From: Lautropia mirabilis
Lineage (GTDB): Bacteria; Pseudomonadota; Gammaproteobacteria; Burkholderiales; Burkholderiaceae_E
Direction of reading: 5' to 3'
Assembly: GCF_900637555.1 (NCBI RefSeq)
Contig: NZ_LR134378.1
Span: 2,056,001 to 2,120,000 of the forward strand
Length of the DNA: 64,000 nt
Below, piece after piece: positions 38,866 through 47,474 of the stretch (position 1 is its first letter; every line of letters starts with the position of its first letter). The notes beneath the pieces are model-generated. The model was not told where the DNA came from. It searched no databases and saw only the letters and a program-made list of their open reading frames with translations. Made by a program: the position numbers and the translations under genes.

Positions 38866-40107
38866 ATGAAGGCATTCCGGGTCTCTTCCATGGTTGCGCT
38901 GGCCGTTGCCGCCGCGCTCTCGGGCTGCGCCGCCACGCAGGATGCCGCCCAGTCCGCCGTCAGCAGTGTCAAGTCGCTGGCAGGCCAGGCACAGGTCACC
39001 CGCCAGGCGGTGGCGCCGGCGCTGTATGAAGTGGCCTACTCGCCCAGCCAGGACGTGGTCTACGTGGTGTCGGCCGGTGGTTTCGGTCCGGATGCGCCGG
39101 CTTCCAAGGTACTGCGCCTCGATCCGAAGACGCTGGACGTGAAGGGCGAGATTCCCCTGTCCGTCAATGGCTTCGGGCTGGTGCTGGATGATGCCGCGCA
39201 CCGCCTGTACATCACCGATACCCGTGCCGGCTCGCTGACGGTTCTCGACGTGGCCAGCGACACCGTGGTGGGCACGGTGGCGCTGAATGAAGCGCCGGAT
39301 GCCGTTTTCAGCCAGACACCTGCCAAGGCTTCCCAGGCAGCCAGGGCTGCGAAGGCCTCCCGGGCAGGCAAGAGCGCCAAGCCCGCTGATGAGGACAAGG
39401 ATGGCGTGTACAAGTACCGCGAGGTGGTGCTGGACCGCACGCACAACCGTCTGTATCTGCCGGGCATGAGCCTGGAGGCGGGCAGCAACGGGGTGCTGAA
39501 GGTGGTTGATGCCCATACGCTGAAGGTGCAGAAGGTGGTGCCGGGTCTGGGCTTCGGAACCACCGGCATTGCGCTGGATGAGGCGGCCGGCAAGCTGTAC
39601 GTCTCCAACCTGGTCGGTCAACTCTTCGTGGTGGATACCGGCACGCTGGCCGTCACGCAGAAGTTCGAGGTGGCCGCCGACCAGCTGCTGAACCTGGCGG
39701 TGGACCGTGCGGCAGGTCAGGTGCTGGCCGTGGATCAGGGCATGGCCCGCCTGGACGAGAAGCGCCAGCAGGACGGCATTGCCTACACGCCGCGCGGCAA
39801 GGGCAACCAGGTGGTGGCCATCGACCCGGCCAACGGGCAGGTTACCCGCAACATTGCCGTCGGCACGCAGCCGGTGGCCCTGCTGCTGGATGCCGAGCGC
39901 AACCGCCTCTACGTGTCCAACCGTGATTCGGGCAATGTCTCGATCATCGATGCCCGCACCGGCCATCTGCTCAAGTCCGTGGACCTTCAGCGGCACCCCA
40001 ACAGCCTGACGCTGAACCCGAAGACGGGGGAGGTGTACGTGACGATCAAGAACGCCCGTGACGCCGCGCGTGGCAGCAACGAGAGCGTGGCCCGGATCCA
40101 GTATTGA
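38866..40107 (+). CDS. YncE-like beta-propeller lipoprotein (paralogue 1)
   Basis: A 413-residue lipoprotein. The lipobox LSGC places the lipidated Cys at residue 20. The rest is a seven-bladed propeller with YVTN-type repeats, for example HRLYITDTRAGSLTVLDVAS, GKLYVSNLVGQLFVVDTGT and NRLYVSNRDSGNVSIIDARTG. Compared with the next gene it has an extra Ala/Lys/Ser-rich loop (residues about 145-175, with PAKASQAARAAKASRAGKSAK). Function unknown; YncE proteins bind single-stranded DNA in vitro and are linked to iron limitation in E. coli, so role is open. Same strand as its paralogue 199 bp downstream. Confidence 0.85.
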   Translation: MKAFRVSSMVALAVAAALSGCAATQDAAQSAVSSVKSLAGQAQVTRQAVAPALYEVAYSPSQDVVYVVSAGGFGPDAPASKVLRLDPKTLDVKGEIPLSVNGFGLVLDDAAHRLYITDTRAGSLTVLDVASDTVVGTVALNEAPDAVFSQTPAKASQAARAAKASRAGKSAKPADEDKDGVYKYREVVLDRTHNRLYLPGMSLEAGSNGVLKVVDAHTLKVQKVVPGLGFGTTGIALDEAAGKLYVSNLVGQLFVVDTGTLAVTQKFEVAADQLLNLAVDRAAGQVLAVDQGMARLDEKRQQDGIAYTPRGKGNQVVAIDPANGQVTRNIAVGTQPVALLLDAERNRLYVSNRDSGNVSIIDARTGHLLKSVDLQRHPNSLTLNPKTGEVYVTIKNARDAARGSNESVARIQY

Positions 40108-40306
40108 TTCCATCTGCCCGGCGTGAGGCCGGGACAACATGAGGTCGGGCTGCCTGCAGGATCAAGGGCAGTCCGGACCGGAAGCCGGGGAGGGAACTTT
40201 CCGGTTTCTCCAGGCCCGGGAGGTTGCAGCCCGGCCAGTGTGCAGCTGGCATTTTCCCGGTGCCAGGTGCCGAATCCTTTGTTACAGAAACAGGAGACCT
40301 GTGTCC

Positions 40307-41473
40307 ATGAAATCGTTCCCCAAGTCTTTCCGTACTTCTTCCTTCCTGGCGCTGGCCGTGGCGGCGGCGCTGGCCGGCTGCGCTGCCACGCAGGATGCCG
40401 GTCATTCGGCCATGAATATGGTCAAGTCGGCCACGGGCCAGGCCCAGGTCGTTCGCCAGGACGTGGCCCCGGCGCTCTATCAAGTGGCCTATTCGCCCAG
40501 CGAGAACGTGGTCTATGCCGTCTCGGCGGGCAACCCCAAGGATCCGGCTTCCGGCGTGAAGTCGAAGCTCTTCAAGCTGGACCCCGAGACGCTGGCCGTG
40601 AAGGCGGAAATCGAGCTGCCTAAGCCCGGCTATGGCCTGACGCTGGATGACGAGGCGCATCGCCTCTACATCGTGGACACCCGCGGCGGCACGCTGATGG
40701 TCTTCGACACCACCTCCAGCCAGGTGACGGCTTCGCTGACCATGCCGCCGGTGCTGGATGCCCAGGGCAAGCCCGAGAAGATCGAGTACCGCGAGATCGT
40801 CGTGGACAAGGCCAACAACCGGCTGTACCTGCCTGCCATGTCCTATCACGACAGCAAGCTGCAGGTGGTCAACCTTGAGACCCTGACGGTCGAGCGCACC
40901 ATCCCGGGCTTCAACTTCGGTGCCACCGGCATCTCGATGGATTCGGGCGCCGGCAAGCTGTATGTCTCCAACCTGATGGGGCAGCTCTTTGTCGTGGACA
41001 TCGGCACGCTGGCCATCACCGACCGCTTCGAGGTGCAGGGTGATCAGCTCCTGAACCTGGTGGTGGACCACGACAACAAGCGCCTGCTGGCCGTGGATCA
41101 GGGCTTCGACCGCCTGGACGTGGTTCGCAAGGAGCGGGGCGGCCTCAACTATCAGACGCGCACCCAGGGCAACCAGGTGCTGGCCCTGGATCCGTCCAGC
41201 GGCAAGGTGCTGCAGAACATCAAGGTGGGCACGCAGCCGGTGGCCATGCTGCTGGACGCACCGCGCAATCGCCTGTACGTGAGCAACCGTGTCTCCAGCA
41301 ATATCTCGGTGGTGGATCCGCGCACCGGCCAGGAGATCAAGACCATCGACCTGCCCACGCACCCGAACAGCTTTGCGCTGAACCCGAAGACCGGCACGGT
41401 CTACGTGACGGTGAAGCTGCCGAAGGAAAAGTCGATGACCGACAAGGAAAGCGTCGCACGCATCAGCTTCTGA
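40307..41473 (+). CDS. YncE-like beta-propeller lipoprotein (paralogue 2)
   Basis: A 388-residue lipoprotein closely related to the preceding gene along its whole length (shared LALAVAAALxGCAATQDA start, YxVAYSPSxxVVYxVSAG, and NRLYVSNRxSxN). Lipobox Cys at about residue 23. Seven propeller blades; no Ala/Lys-rich loop. Start at ATG 40307 with AGGAG at 40292-40296. Its own ribosome-binding site and a 199-bp gap suggest tandem duplication with partly separate control. Confidence 0.86.
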   Translation: MKSFPKSFRTSSFLALAVAAALAGCAATQDAGHSAMNMVKSATGQAQVVRQDVAPALYQVAYSPSENVVYAVSAGNPKDPASGVKSKLFKLDPETLAVKAEIELPKPGYGLTLDDEAHRLYIVDTRGGTLMVFDTTSSQVTASLTMPPVLDAQGKPEKIEYREIVVDKANNRLYLPAMSYHDSKLQVVNLETLTVERTIPGFNFGATGISMDSGAGKLYVSNLMGQLFVVDIGTLAITDRFEVQGDQLLNLVVDHDNKRLLAVDQGFDRLDVVRKERGGLNYQTRTQGNQVLALDPSSGKVLQNIKVGTQPVAMLLDAPRNRLYVSNRVSSNISVVDPRTGQEIKTIDLPTHPNSFALNPKTGTVYVTVKLPKEKSMTDKESVARISF

Positions 41474-41604
41474 TGCTGGCCTGATGGCCCGTCCGTCCGG
41501 CGTACTGATACCGCCGGGCGGAATGGCGTGCCTGGCGCGGCACAATGTCACGCCGGCGCACGCAGTGCGCACTTATGATCGGCCCCTTTCCTGAAGGAGC
41601 GATC

Positions 41605-42276
41605 ATGGTGCGCATGCGTCCGGTTTCAATGATTCTTGCATCGGCTTCGCTGGCCGTGCTGCTGTCGGCCTGCGGCAGCGATATCCATCCGGGCGATCAG
41701 ACGGCGCAGGCGCCTTCGGCCAGCAGCGGCAACGCAGGCAACAACAACGTTGCACCGAATGCTTCCGGTTACTGGCAACTGGCAGGACGCATCTTCCAGC
41801 GCAGCGGCCAGTCCGAACAATCGACGGTGGACGTGAATGACCACGTCGAATCAACGCTCGAGATCCATGGGCGGATTCCGCCGGCCACGCCCGTGAATGG
41901 TGCTGCGGGTTCGGCTTCTGCAGTCACGACAAGTGGCACGCCGGTGGCCACCGAGACACTGGACAGCCTCCTGCGGGTGGAATTCACCGGCCGAACCGCA
42001 GGCACCTATCAGATCACCACCGACGCAAACCGTTTCCAGAATGCCGGTCGCCAGGCGCGTCTGGCCGTGCTGCGGGTAGCCGTGCGTGACACCACCACCC
42101 GGCAGGAAACCAGCTACATCGCCACCGCTGGCACCATCGAGGTGACGGTGGGGGCTGACCGCAAGTTCCATGTCCGCAGCGTAACCGACCTGCCGGTGCG
42201 GCAGCTGAGTATCTCGCAGGCTGCCGGCGGCGTGACGGCCATGCCGGCGCAGACCCAACTGTCCATCCGGGACTGA
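41605..42276 (+). CDS. Lipoprotein of unknown function
   Basis: A 223-residue lipoprotein (lipobox LLSAC, Cys at about residue 23), start at ATG 41605 after AAGGAG. A Ser/Ala/Asn-rich linker is followed by a beta-rich domain (YWQLAGRIFQRSG, DSLLRVEFTGRTAGTYQIT, RQETSYIATAGTIEVTVGADRKFHVRSV). No family recognised. It lies between the propeller paralogues and the convergent propeller gene. Confidence 0.75.
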   Translation: MVRMRPVSMILASASLAVLLSACGSDIHPGDQTAQAPSASSGNAGNNNVAPNASGYWQLAGRIFQRSGQSEQSTVDVNDHVESTLEIHGRIPPATPVNGAAGSASAVTTSGTPVATETLDSLLRVEFTGRTAGTYQITTDANRFQNAGRQARLAVLRVAVRDTTTRQETSYIATAGTIEVTVGADRKFHVRSVTDLPVRQLSISQAAGGVTAMPAQTQLSIRD

Positions 42277-42294
42277 CGCCGCAGTTTGCAAAAA

Positions 42295-42374
42295 GAAGCG
42301 CTGCCGCCGGATGAGTCATCCTGCGACAGCGCTTCGTCGTGAACCCGATATCCGGCCACCCACGGGGTGGCCGG
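42295..42374. terminator. Two hairpins between convergent genes
   Basis: GAAGCGCTG (42295-42303) pairs with CAGCGCTTC (42327-42335); then a perfect 10-bp stem CCGGCCACCC-acg-GGGTGGCCGG (42352-42374). They separate the lipoprotein gene (ends 42276) from the leftward propeller gene (ends 42387). T tracts are absent, so they are probable bidirectional 3'-end structures. Confidence 0.6.
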
Positions 42375-42386
42375 AAACGGATCAGA

Positions 42387-43781
42387 TCACTTGGCGGCGT
42401 AGCGGCTGATGTGATCGCCCTGCGGATCGTTCTCGCCGCGTGCCTTGTTCACGCTCCACACCGTGCCCTTGCCGTCGGTGAAGACGTGGTTGGCATACGA
42501 ACCACCCGGCAGGTTGGCCACCAGGTTGCCGTTCACATCCACCACGGCCACCGAGTCACTGCCCCGGTTGGCCACGTAGGCCTGCTTGCGCACCGGCTCC
42601 CAGACCACGGCCAGCGGGCCGGCGCCAACCTTCACGTCAGCCTTCAGCTTGCCATCGGTGGCGTCCAGAATCTGCAGGTTGTCGGTGCTCTGCGACGCAA
42701 CGAACAGCAGTTTCTCTTCCGGCGCATAGGCGATGCTGATGGCGCCCTTGGCCCCTTTCAGGTTGTAGACCTTCTCGATTTTCTCGGTCGGCTCGTCGAT
42801 CACGTAGATCTGGTCGGTCGTGGCCACCACGAACAGCTTGCCACCGTCCTGATCCAGGGCAAAGTTCAGCGGCGCCGGCGGAATCTTGGTGCGGGTCGGC
42901 GATTCCAGCGCGATGTCGACCTTGTGTTCCAGCGTCTGGGTGTTGAACACGCTCACGTAGTTCTTGCGGTCGGCGGCTACATAGGCCCGATGACGCGGAC
43001 CATCGACCAGCACCCCGTGGTTGTGCGGGGCCAGCTTGTCCGGGAACTGCTTGACCAGCGACAGGTCATCCTGCTTGTAGACGGCCACAGCACCTGTGCG
43101 CGTGTTGCCCGTCCAGACGGTACCGGTGGTGTCATCGACGGCGACGCCGTAGACCGCTTCCAGGCCCTTGCCGGTCGAATCAGCCGGCGGCGTGACCTGG
43201 TGTTCGATGGCCAGCGAGCTGGGGTTGACCTTCATCAGGCTGGACTGCTTGATGGGCGGACGACCCGCGGCCGAGGTGACATACACGGCGTGGCTGCGGG
43301 CGCTGTAGGCGCCCTGGTACAGGCCCGGATTCAGCGGTGCGCGGGCGATATGGTAGGCGTTGACGCCCGAGAACGGCAGCTTGGGCGAGATCTTGAAATC
43401 CAGAATCTCGGCATAGCCGGGGTTCACCGTCTGCACCACCACCGGGTGAATGCCCACCGGCGACTCGGGCGGAATCTCCACTTGACCGGCAATGCGCCCT
43501 TCGGCGTCGACACTCAGGATGGCCTGGGTGGTGATGGTGGCGCCATCACTCAGCAGCTGAACCTGCTGGCCCGGCTTGAAGCCACTGCCGGTCACGTCCA
43601 CGGTCTCGCCCGGATAGGCAACGCCCGTCACCTTGACACGGCCGGTATAGTCCGGATCGACTGGGTGGGTGAGGCCGCGGGCCTGCACGCCGACGCTGAA
43701 CGACAGTGCGGCCAGGGCAACGGCAAGTGCCGTGCCCTTCAGGCGGGCGCTGGTGCGAATATCAATAGAAGACTTTCTCAT
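42387..43781 (-). CDS. Secreted YncE-like beta-propeller protein with N-terminal Ig-like domain
   Basis: A 464-residue secreted protein. The signal peptide ends near VGVQARG (residue 35). Residues about 40-130 form an IPT/TIG-like Ig domain (GRVKVTGVAYPGETVDVTGSGFKPGQQVQLLSD). Residues about 140-464 are a YncE-type propeller (GVAVDDTTGTVWTGNTRTGAVAVY, YVAADRKNYVSVFNTQTLE, KQAYVANRGSDSVAVVDVNG). It resembles E. coli YncE plus an extra N-terminal domain. No lipobox, unlike the two lipoprotein propellers. GGAG lies 7 nt before the ATG. A Fur-box-like element sits about 240 bp upstream. Confidence 0.86.
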   Translation of the reverse strand: MRKSSIDIRTSARLKGTALAVALAALSFSVGVQARGLTHPVDPDYTGRVKVTGVAYPGETVDVTGSGFKPGQQVQLLSDGATITTQAILSVDAEGRIAGQVEIPPESPVGIHPVVVQTVNPGYAEILDFKISPKLPFSGVNAYHIARAPLNPGLYQGAYSARSHAVYVTSAAGRPPIKQSSLMKVNPSSLAIEHQVTPPADSTGKGLEAVYGVAVDDTTGTVWTGNTRTGAVAVYKQDDLSLVKQFPDKLAPHNHGVLVDGPRHRAYVAADRKNYVSVFNTQTLEHKVDIALESPTRTKIPPAPLNFALDQDGGKLFVVATTDQIYVIDEPTEKIEKVYNLKGAKGAISIAYAPEEKLLFVASQSTDNLQILDATDGKLKADVKVGAGPLAVVWEPVRKQAYVANRGSDSVAVVDVNGNLVANLPGGSYANHVFTDGKGTVWSVNKARGENDPQGDHISRYAAK

Positions 43782-44004
43782 TAAATTTCTCCGGTATACG
43801 AAGGGAACAAGACATCATCGAGGGAATCACACAGAGAGCCGCCCTACGGTGGCGTGCACGATGGGATGGTGCCCTGGGCCGCACGCCGTCTGGTGGCGCG
43901 TTCCTGAGAAACAGAAGCCGGGAAGGCCCCGCCTGGTTGCAGGATGGGCAACGAAACGCTGACCATGGAAAGAAAACCAGACACTGTCTTACGGAACGTG
44001 GTGG

Positions 44005-44039
44005 ATTGTATATGGTTTCTAAGAATGAGGATGATTAAC
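44005..44039 (-). promoter_or_regulatory. Candidate Fur-controlled promoter of the propeller gene
   Basis: On the minus strand TACAAT (44010-44005) is a good -10. The sequence AAGAATGAGGATGATTAAC (44021-44039) agrees with the 19-bp Fur consensus at 13 positions by my count and lies over the expected -35 region. It would give a leader of about 215 nt for the gene ending at 42387. The same site also faces the carbonic anhydrase gene. Confidence 0.4.
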
Positions 44040-44291
44040 GATACTGTCAGTAGGGAGTTGTAACCATGTTGACAGTGTGGCGCAGAACAGGGTAGCTGCG
44101 GACGTCGGGCTGGGCGTGCGGCCTGTCGAAGATACCGGCGGGATCCTGACGACAGTGCCGGGTATTGAATGCATCCAGGATGCGGAACTTGTGTGACGGC
44201 CATGCAACCAACATCGGTGCGGATGTCGTGCAGAATCCATGTCCATGAAGATGTTTCATGGAAGCCATCTCGTGCAACCGAGGAAACCCGC

Positions 44292-44963
44292 ATGAGCCAT
44301 TCCTACCAGGTGATATTCGAGAACAATCGGGAATGGGCCGAGCACAAGAAGGAACTTGACCCCGACTATTTCCGACGCCTGTCGCGTTCTCAGAATCCTT
44401 CCTACCTGTACATCGGCTGTTCGGACAGTCGTGTGGCCGTCGAGGAGCTGATGGGGCTGGAGCCGGGCGAGGTGTTCGTCCATCGCAACGTGGCCAATCT
44501 GGTCATCGGCATGGATCTCAATGTCTCGTCGACCATCGAGTATGCGGTCAGCCACCTGAAGGTGAAGCACATCATCATCTGTGGCCATTACAACTGCGGA
44601 GGTATCCGGGCCGCCATGCTGCCCCAGGACCATGGGCTGATGAATCCATGGCTGCGCAACATCCGCGATGTCTACCGGCTGCACAAGGACGAGCTCGATG
44701 CCATCGAGGACGAGCACCAGCGCTACGACCGTCTGGTGGAGCTGAACGTGCAGGAGCAGTGCATCAATGTCATCAAGATGGATTGCGTTCAGGCGCGCTA
44801 TGTGGCTGACGGCTATCCGATCGTGCATGGCTGGGTGTTCAACCTGCGCAATGGCCGGCTCATCGACCTGGACATCGACTTCGCGCACCTGATGGACGAC
44901 ATCCAGAAGATCTACGACATCACGGATTCGCACTGGGTGGTCAATCAGCGCAAGGTAGGCTGA
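44292..44963 (+). CDS. can: Beta-class carbonic anhydrase
   Basis: A 223-residue zinc enzyme interconverting CO2 and bicarbonate. Zinc ligands C43, H99 and C102 are in IGCSDSR and CGHYNCGG; the D45-R47 dyad is intact. Further typical parts are VFVHRNVANLV and LNVSSTIEYAVSHLKVKHIIICGH. Length and layout match the proteobacterial Can type. GAGG lies 9 nt before ATG 44292. The 510-bp region upstream to 43782 holds no gene. Confidence 0.97.
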   Translation: MSHSYQVIFENNREWAEHKKELDPDYFRRLSRSQNPSYLYIGCSDSRVAVEELMGLEPGEVFVHRNVANLVIGMDLNVSSTIEYAVSHLKVKHIIICGHYNCGGIRAAMLPQDHGLMNPWLRNIRDVYRLHKDELDAIEDEHQRYDRLVELNVQEQCINVIKMDCVQARYVADGYPIVHGWVFNLRNGRLIDLDIDFAHLMDDIQKIYDITDSHWVVNQRKVG

Positions 44964-45044
44964 AACAGGGCGGCAACGGCCTGAACTTCGCTTCGTCATC
45001 GCGTGCCCATCGGCCAACGCCATTGAAGGCGCCACGCACAGGAT

Positions 45045-45989
45045 TCACTCGGACGGCTCGTTCCGGAATCGTTCGCTGACCAGCGAGCGCAGCCACTGGT
45101 GGGCCGGGTCGCGGTGCAGACGTTCCGGCCAGAGCATCAGCATCTCAAAGCCAGGGATCTCAAGGGGGGCAGACACAACCCCGACACCGGGATGGTTGCC
45201 TGCCAGACGTTCAGGCACCATGGCCACCAGGTCAGTGCTGGCCAGCACATGCAGCAGCGACAGGAAGTGGGGTACCGACAGCACGACGTTGCGCTGAAGG
45301 CCGACCGCAGCCAGTGCCCGGTCGGTGGCGCCCTGAAAGCCTCCCCCATCGGGTGAGACGATGGCATGTTCCAGACGACAGAACTTGGCCAGCGTGGGCC
45401 GCCGCTTCAGGACCGGGTGCCCCGCACGGGCGGCCAGCACGTAGCGTTCATGGAAAAGGCTGCGGCGTCTCAGGTGAGGCGGCGCTTCGGCTGTGATGTG
45501 GAAAGCCAGATCGAAGTCATCCTGCCGAGCGCGCTGCGACAGGAGCGGGGGCGAGAGCTGGTGGATGGCCAGGCGCATGCCAGGTGCCTGCTCTCGAAGC
45601 CGGGGCAGGATGGGTTGGAGGACCGTCATCAACGTGTAGTCGGTGGCGACGAGTCGCCAGGTGTGGTGTGCCGTGGCGGGGTTGAAGGGCTCGGGAGGAG
45701 CAACAGCCTGACCCAGGGCATGCAGCGCATCGTGCAGCGGGATGCGCAGTTGCTCGGCGCGCGCCGTGGGCTGCATGCCCTGCGGGCCGGGTAGCAGAAG
45801 AGGATCATCCAGCAGCTCACGCAGGCGCGCCAGCTGCATGCTGACGGTGGGCTGTGCCAGGTTCAGGACCTGGGCGGTGCGGGTGACATGCCGTTCTCGC
45901 AGCAGGGTGTCGAGCGTGACGAGCAGATTCAGGTCGATACGGCGCAGGATGCCGTGAAGTGGACGTGGTCCGGAGTCAGGGGCGTTCAT
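45045..45989 (-). CDS. LysR-family transcriptional regulator
   Basis: A 314-residue regulator. Winged helix-turn-helix at residues about 18-77 (LNLLVTLDTLLRERHVTRTAQVLNLAQPTVSMQLARLRELLDDPLLL), then the effector-binding domain (about 105-310). Closest in style to the NodD/NahR subgroup (QPTVSxxLxxLR with DPLLLP). It is divergent from an NmrA-type oxidoreductase gene that it probably controls; repeated elements lie between them. Confidence 0.92.
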   Translation of the reverse strand: MNAPDSGPRPLHGILRRIDLNLLVTLDTLLRERHVTRTAQVLNLAQPTVSMQLARLRELLDDPLLLPGPQGMQPTARAEQLRIPLHDALHALGQAVAPPEPFNPATAHHTWRLVATDYTLMTVLQPILPRLREQAPGMRLAIHQLSPPLLSQRARQDDFDLAFHITAEAPPHLRRRSLFHERYVLAARAGHPVLKRRPTLAKFCRLEHAIVSPDGGGFQGATDRALAAVGLQRNVVLSVPHFLSLLHVLASTDLVAMVPERLAGNHPGVGVVSAPLEIPGFEMLMLWPERLHRDPAHQWLRSLVSERFRNEPSE

Positions 45990-46100
45990 GGTTCAGGAGG
46001 GGGTGCAACCTGGGCTGCAATCAGGGCGTTCGGACAGATTCTGGTCCCCAGAAATGGGCCATTCCGTGAGTCCGCTGCTTGCAGTGATGGGCTGCCTGAA

Positions 46101-46162
46101 GGATGGGACCTGTCGCTCCTGAGGGATGGGAACCGTTGCCGTCTGGAGGATGGAACCTGTCG
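46101..46162 (+). promoter_or_regulatory. Three imperfect 23-24 bp repeats between lysR and nmrA-like gene
   Basis: GGATGGGACCTGTCG (46101), GGATGGGAACCGTTG (46124) and GGATGGAACCTGTCG (46148) recur at a spacing of 23 and 24 bp, about two helical turns. The region 45990-46333 holds no gene. Location between a LysR gene and its likely target suggests regulator binding. Confidence 0.4.
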
Positions 46163-46333
46163 GAGAGGGGGCCGAGGCCTGCACGGAACGAGTCGTGACA
46201 GCGGCATGTTATCGCCATCAGCGATGGCAGGCATCGCAAGAATTCATTTCTGTTATGGCCCATTTCTCCCTATCGTGGCCTTGGTCGTCGTGGGGCCACT
46301 TCGGCCGAGAGGCGCGTGAATGGAGAATCGGAC

Positions 46334-47284
46334 ATGGAGAGGATCGAAAAGCCCTTGATCACCGTGGTGGGTGCCACCAGCAAGCAGGGGCGCAGCGTGG
46401 TGAACTCACTGATGCAAAGCCAGCGTTTCCGGGTACGGGCGCTGACGCGCAGGAAGGATTCGCCCCAGGCGCTGCAGCTTCAGAAAGCCGGTGCAGAACT
46501 GTGGGAGGTTGATCCCCATCGGAGTCCAGATGCACTGGCGCAGGCGTTCGAGGGATCGGCTGGCGCGTTCCTGATGACGCCGCCATCGATGCCGGGGCGC
46601 GACGATGAGCGGATGCTGGGCCTCCAGCTGGCCAATGCTGCAGCGACGGCAGGCGTGGGGCACATCGTGTTCAGTACCCTGGAGAATGTCGAGCAGCGCT
46701 CGGGCGGCACGAAGTACGCGCCGCACTTCACCGACAAGGCGAAGGTGGCCGACCACATCCGCAGTCTGGGGGTCTCGCATACCTTCGTGATGCTGGCGTT
46801 CTTCTACACCAATCTGCTGGAATACTACGTGCCGCGGATGGACGGTGACACGCTGCTGATGCCGATCTATCTGCCGGAGGATTTCCGGGCACCCTTCGTC
46901 GATCCGCTGACGGCCACCGGGCCTGCGGTTCTGGAGATCCTGTCGAATCCCGCCTACTACCAGGGCAGGACCATGCCGGTGGTGGGGGAGATGATCTCGC
47001 CGCGCGAGATGGTGGAAGCGTTCCAGCGGGTGACGGGCGTGAAGGCCGAATACCGCAATGCCTATACGCGCGGCGGCCTGTTGCAGTACTTCCCGCAGTT
47101 TGCCGAGAACCCGCTGCTGGTGGAGGAACTGCAGGGCATGGTCAGCCACGCGGTCGAGCATGGCTACTTCGACGCGTCGCTGGACCTGAACTGGAGCCGG
47201 AAGGTGAATCCGGACATGCTCGACTGGGAGGGCTTTCTGCGCCGCACAGGATGGCGCGGACAGCAGATGTCATTCGGTGCCTAG
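46334..47284 (+). CDS. NmrA-like NAD(P)-binding oxidoreductase/redox sensor
   Basis: A 316-residue Rossmann-fold protein of the atypical SDR group. The N-terminal TVVGATSKQGRSVVNSLM is the dinucleotide-binding motif; later parts include GAFLMTPPSMPGRDDE, VGHIVFSTLENV and the substrate-side HFTDKAKVADHIRSLGVSHTFVMLAFFYTNL. This matches NmrA/HSCARG-type proteins that sense NADPH or act on small quinones. GGAG lies 8 nt before ATG 46334; a GTG 18 bp upstream is an alternative. Divergent from lysR. Confidence 0.88.
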   Translation: MERIEKPLITVVGATSKQGRSVVNSLMQSQRFRVRALTRRKDSPQALQLQKAGAELWEVDPHRSPDALAQAFEGSAGAFLMTPPSMPGRDDERMLGLQLANAAATAGVGHIVFSTLENVEQRSGGTKYAPHFTDKAKVADHIRSLGVSHTFVMLAFFYTNLLEYYVPRMDGDTLLMPIYLPEDFRAPFVDPLTATGPAVLEILSNPAYYQGRTMPVVGEMISPREMVEAFQRVTGVKAEYRNAYTRGGLLQYFPQFAENPLLVEELQGMVSHAVEHGYFDASLDLNWSRKVNPDMLDWEGFLRRTGWRGQQMSFGA

Positions 47285-47411
47285 GCGATCCTCGTCCTGA
47301 TCGATCCGCGTCCTGGTCGATCGTCGTTCGGGACCTCCGGCTATTGGGGGGACGCTGAGGTGCGGGGCAGCCGTAACCCTACGGAATCAGTGCACATCCG
47401 TTCGATGCATG

Positions 47412-47444
47412 AAAAAAACCGGCACAGGCATGAACCTGTGCCGG
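47412..47444 (-). terminator. Strong intrinsic terminator of the metal-ATPase operon
   Basis: On the minus strand a perfect 10-bp stem CCGGCACAGG / CCTGTGCCGG (47444-47419, loop of 6 nt), followed by seven T residues (47418-47412). It lies 30 bp after the ATPase stop and closes the six-gene leftward operon. Confidence 0.92.
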
Positions 47445-47474
47445 CCTGTCTGCCGGAGGCGAGGAGGTGGGCCG

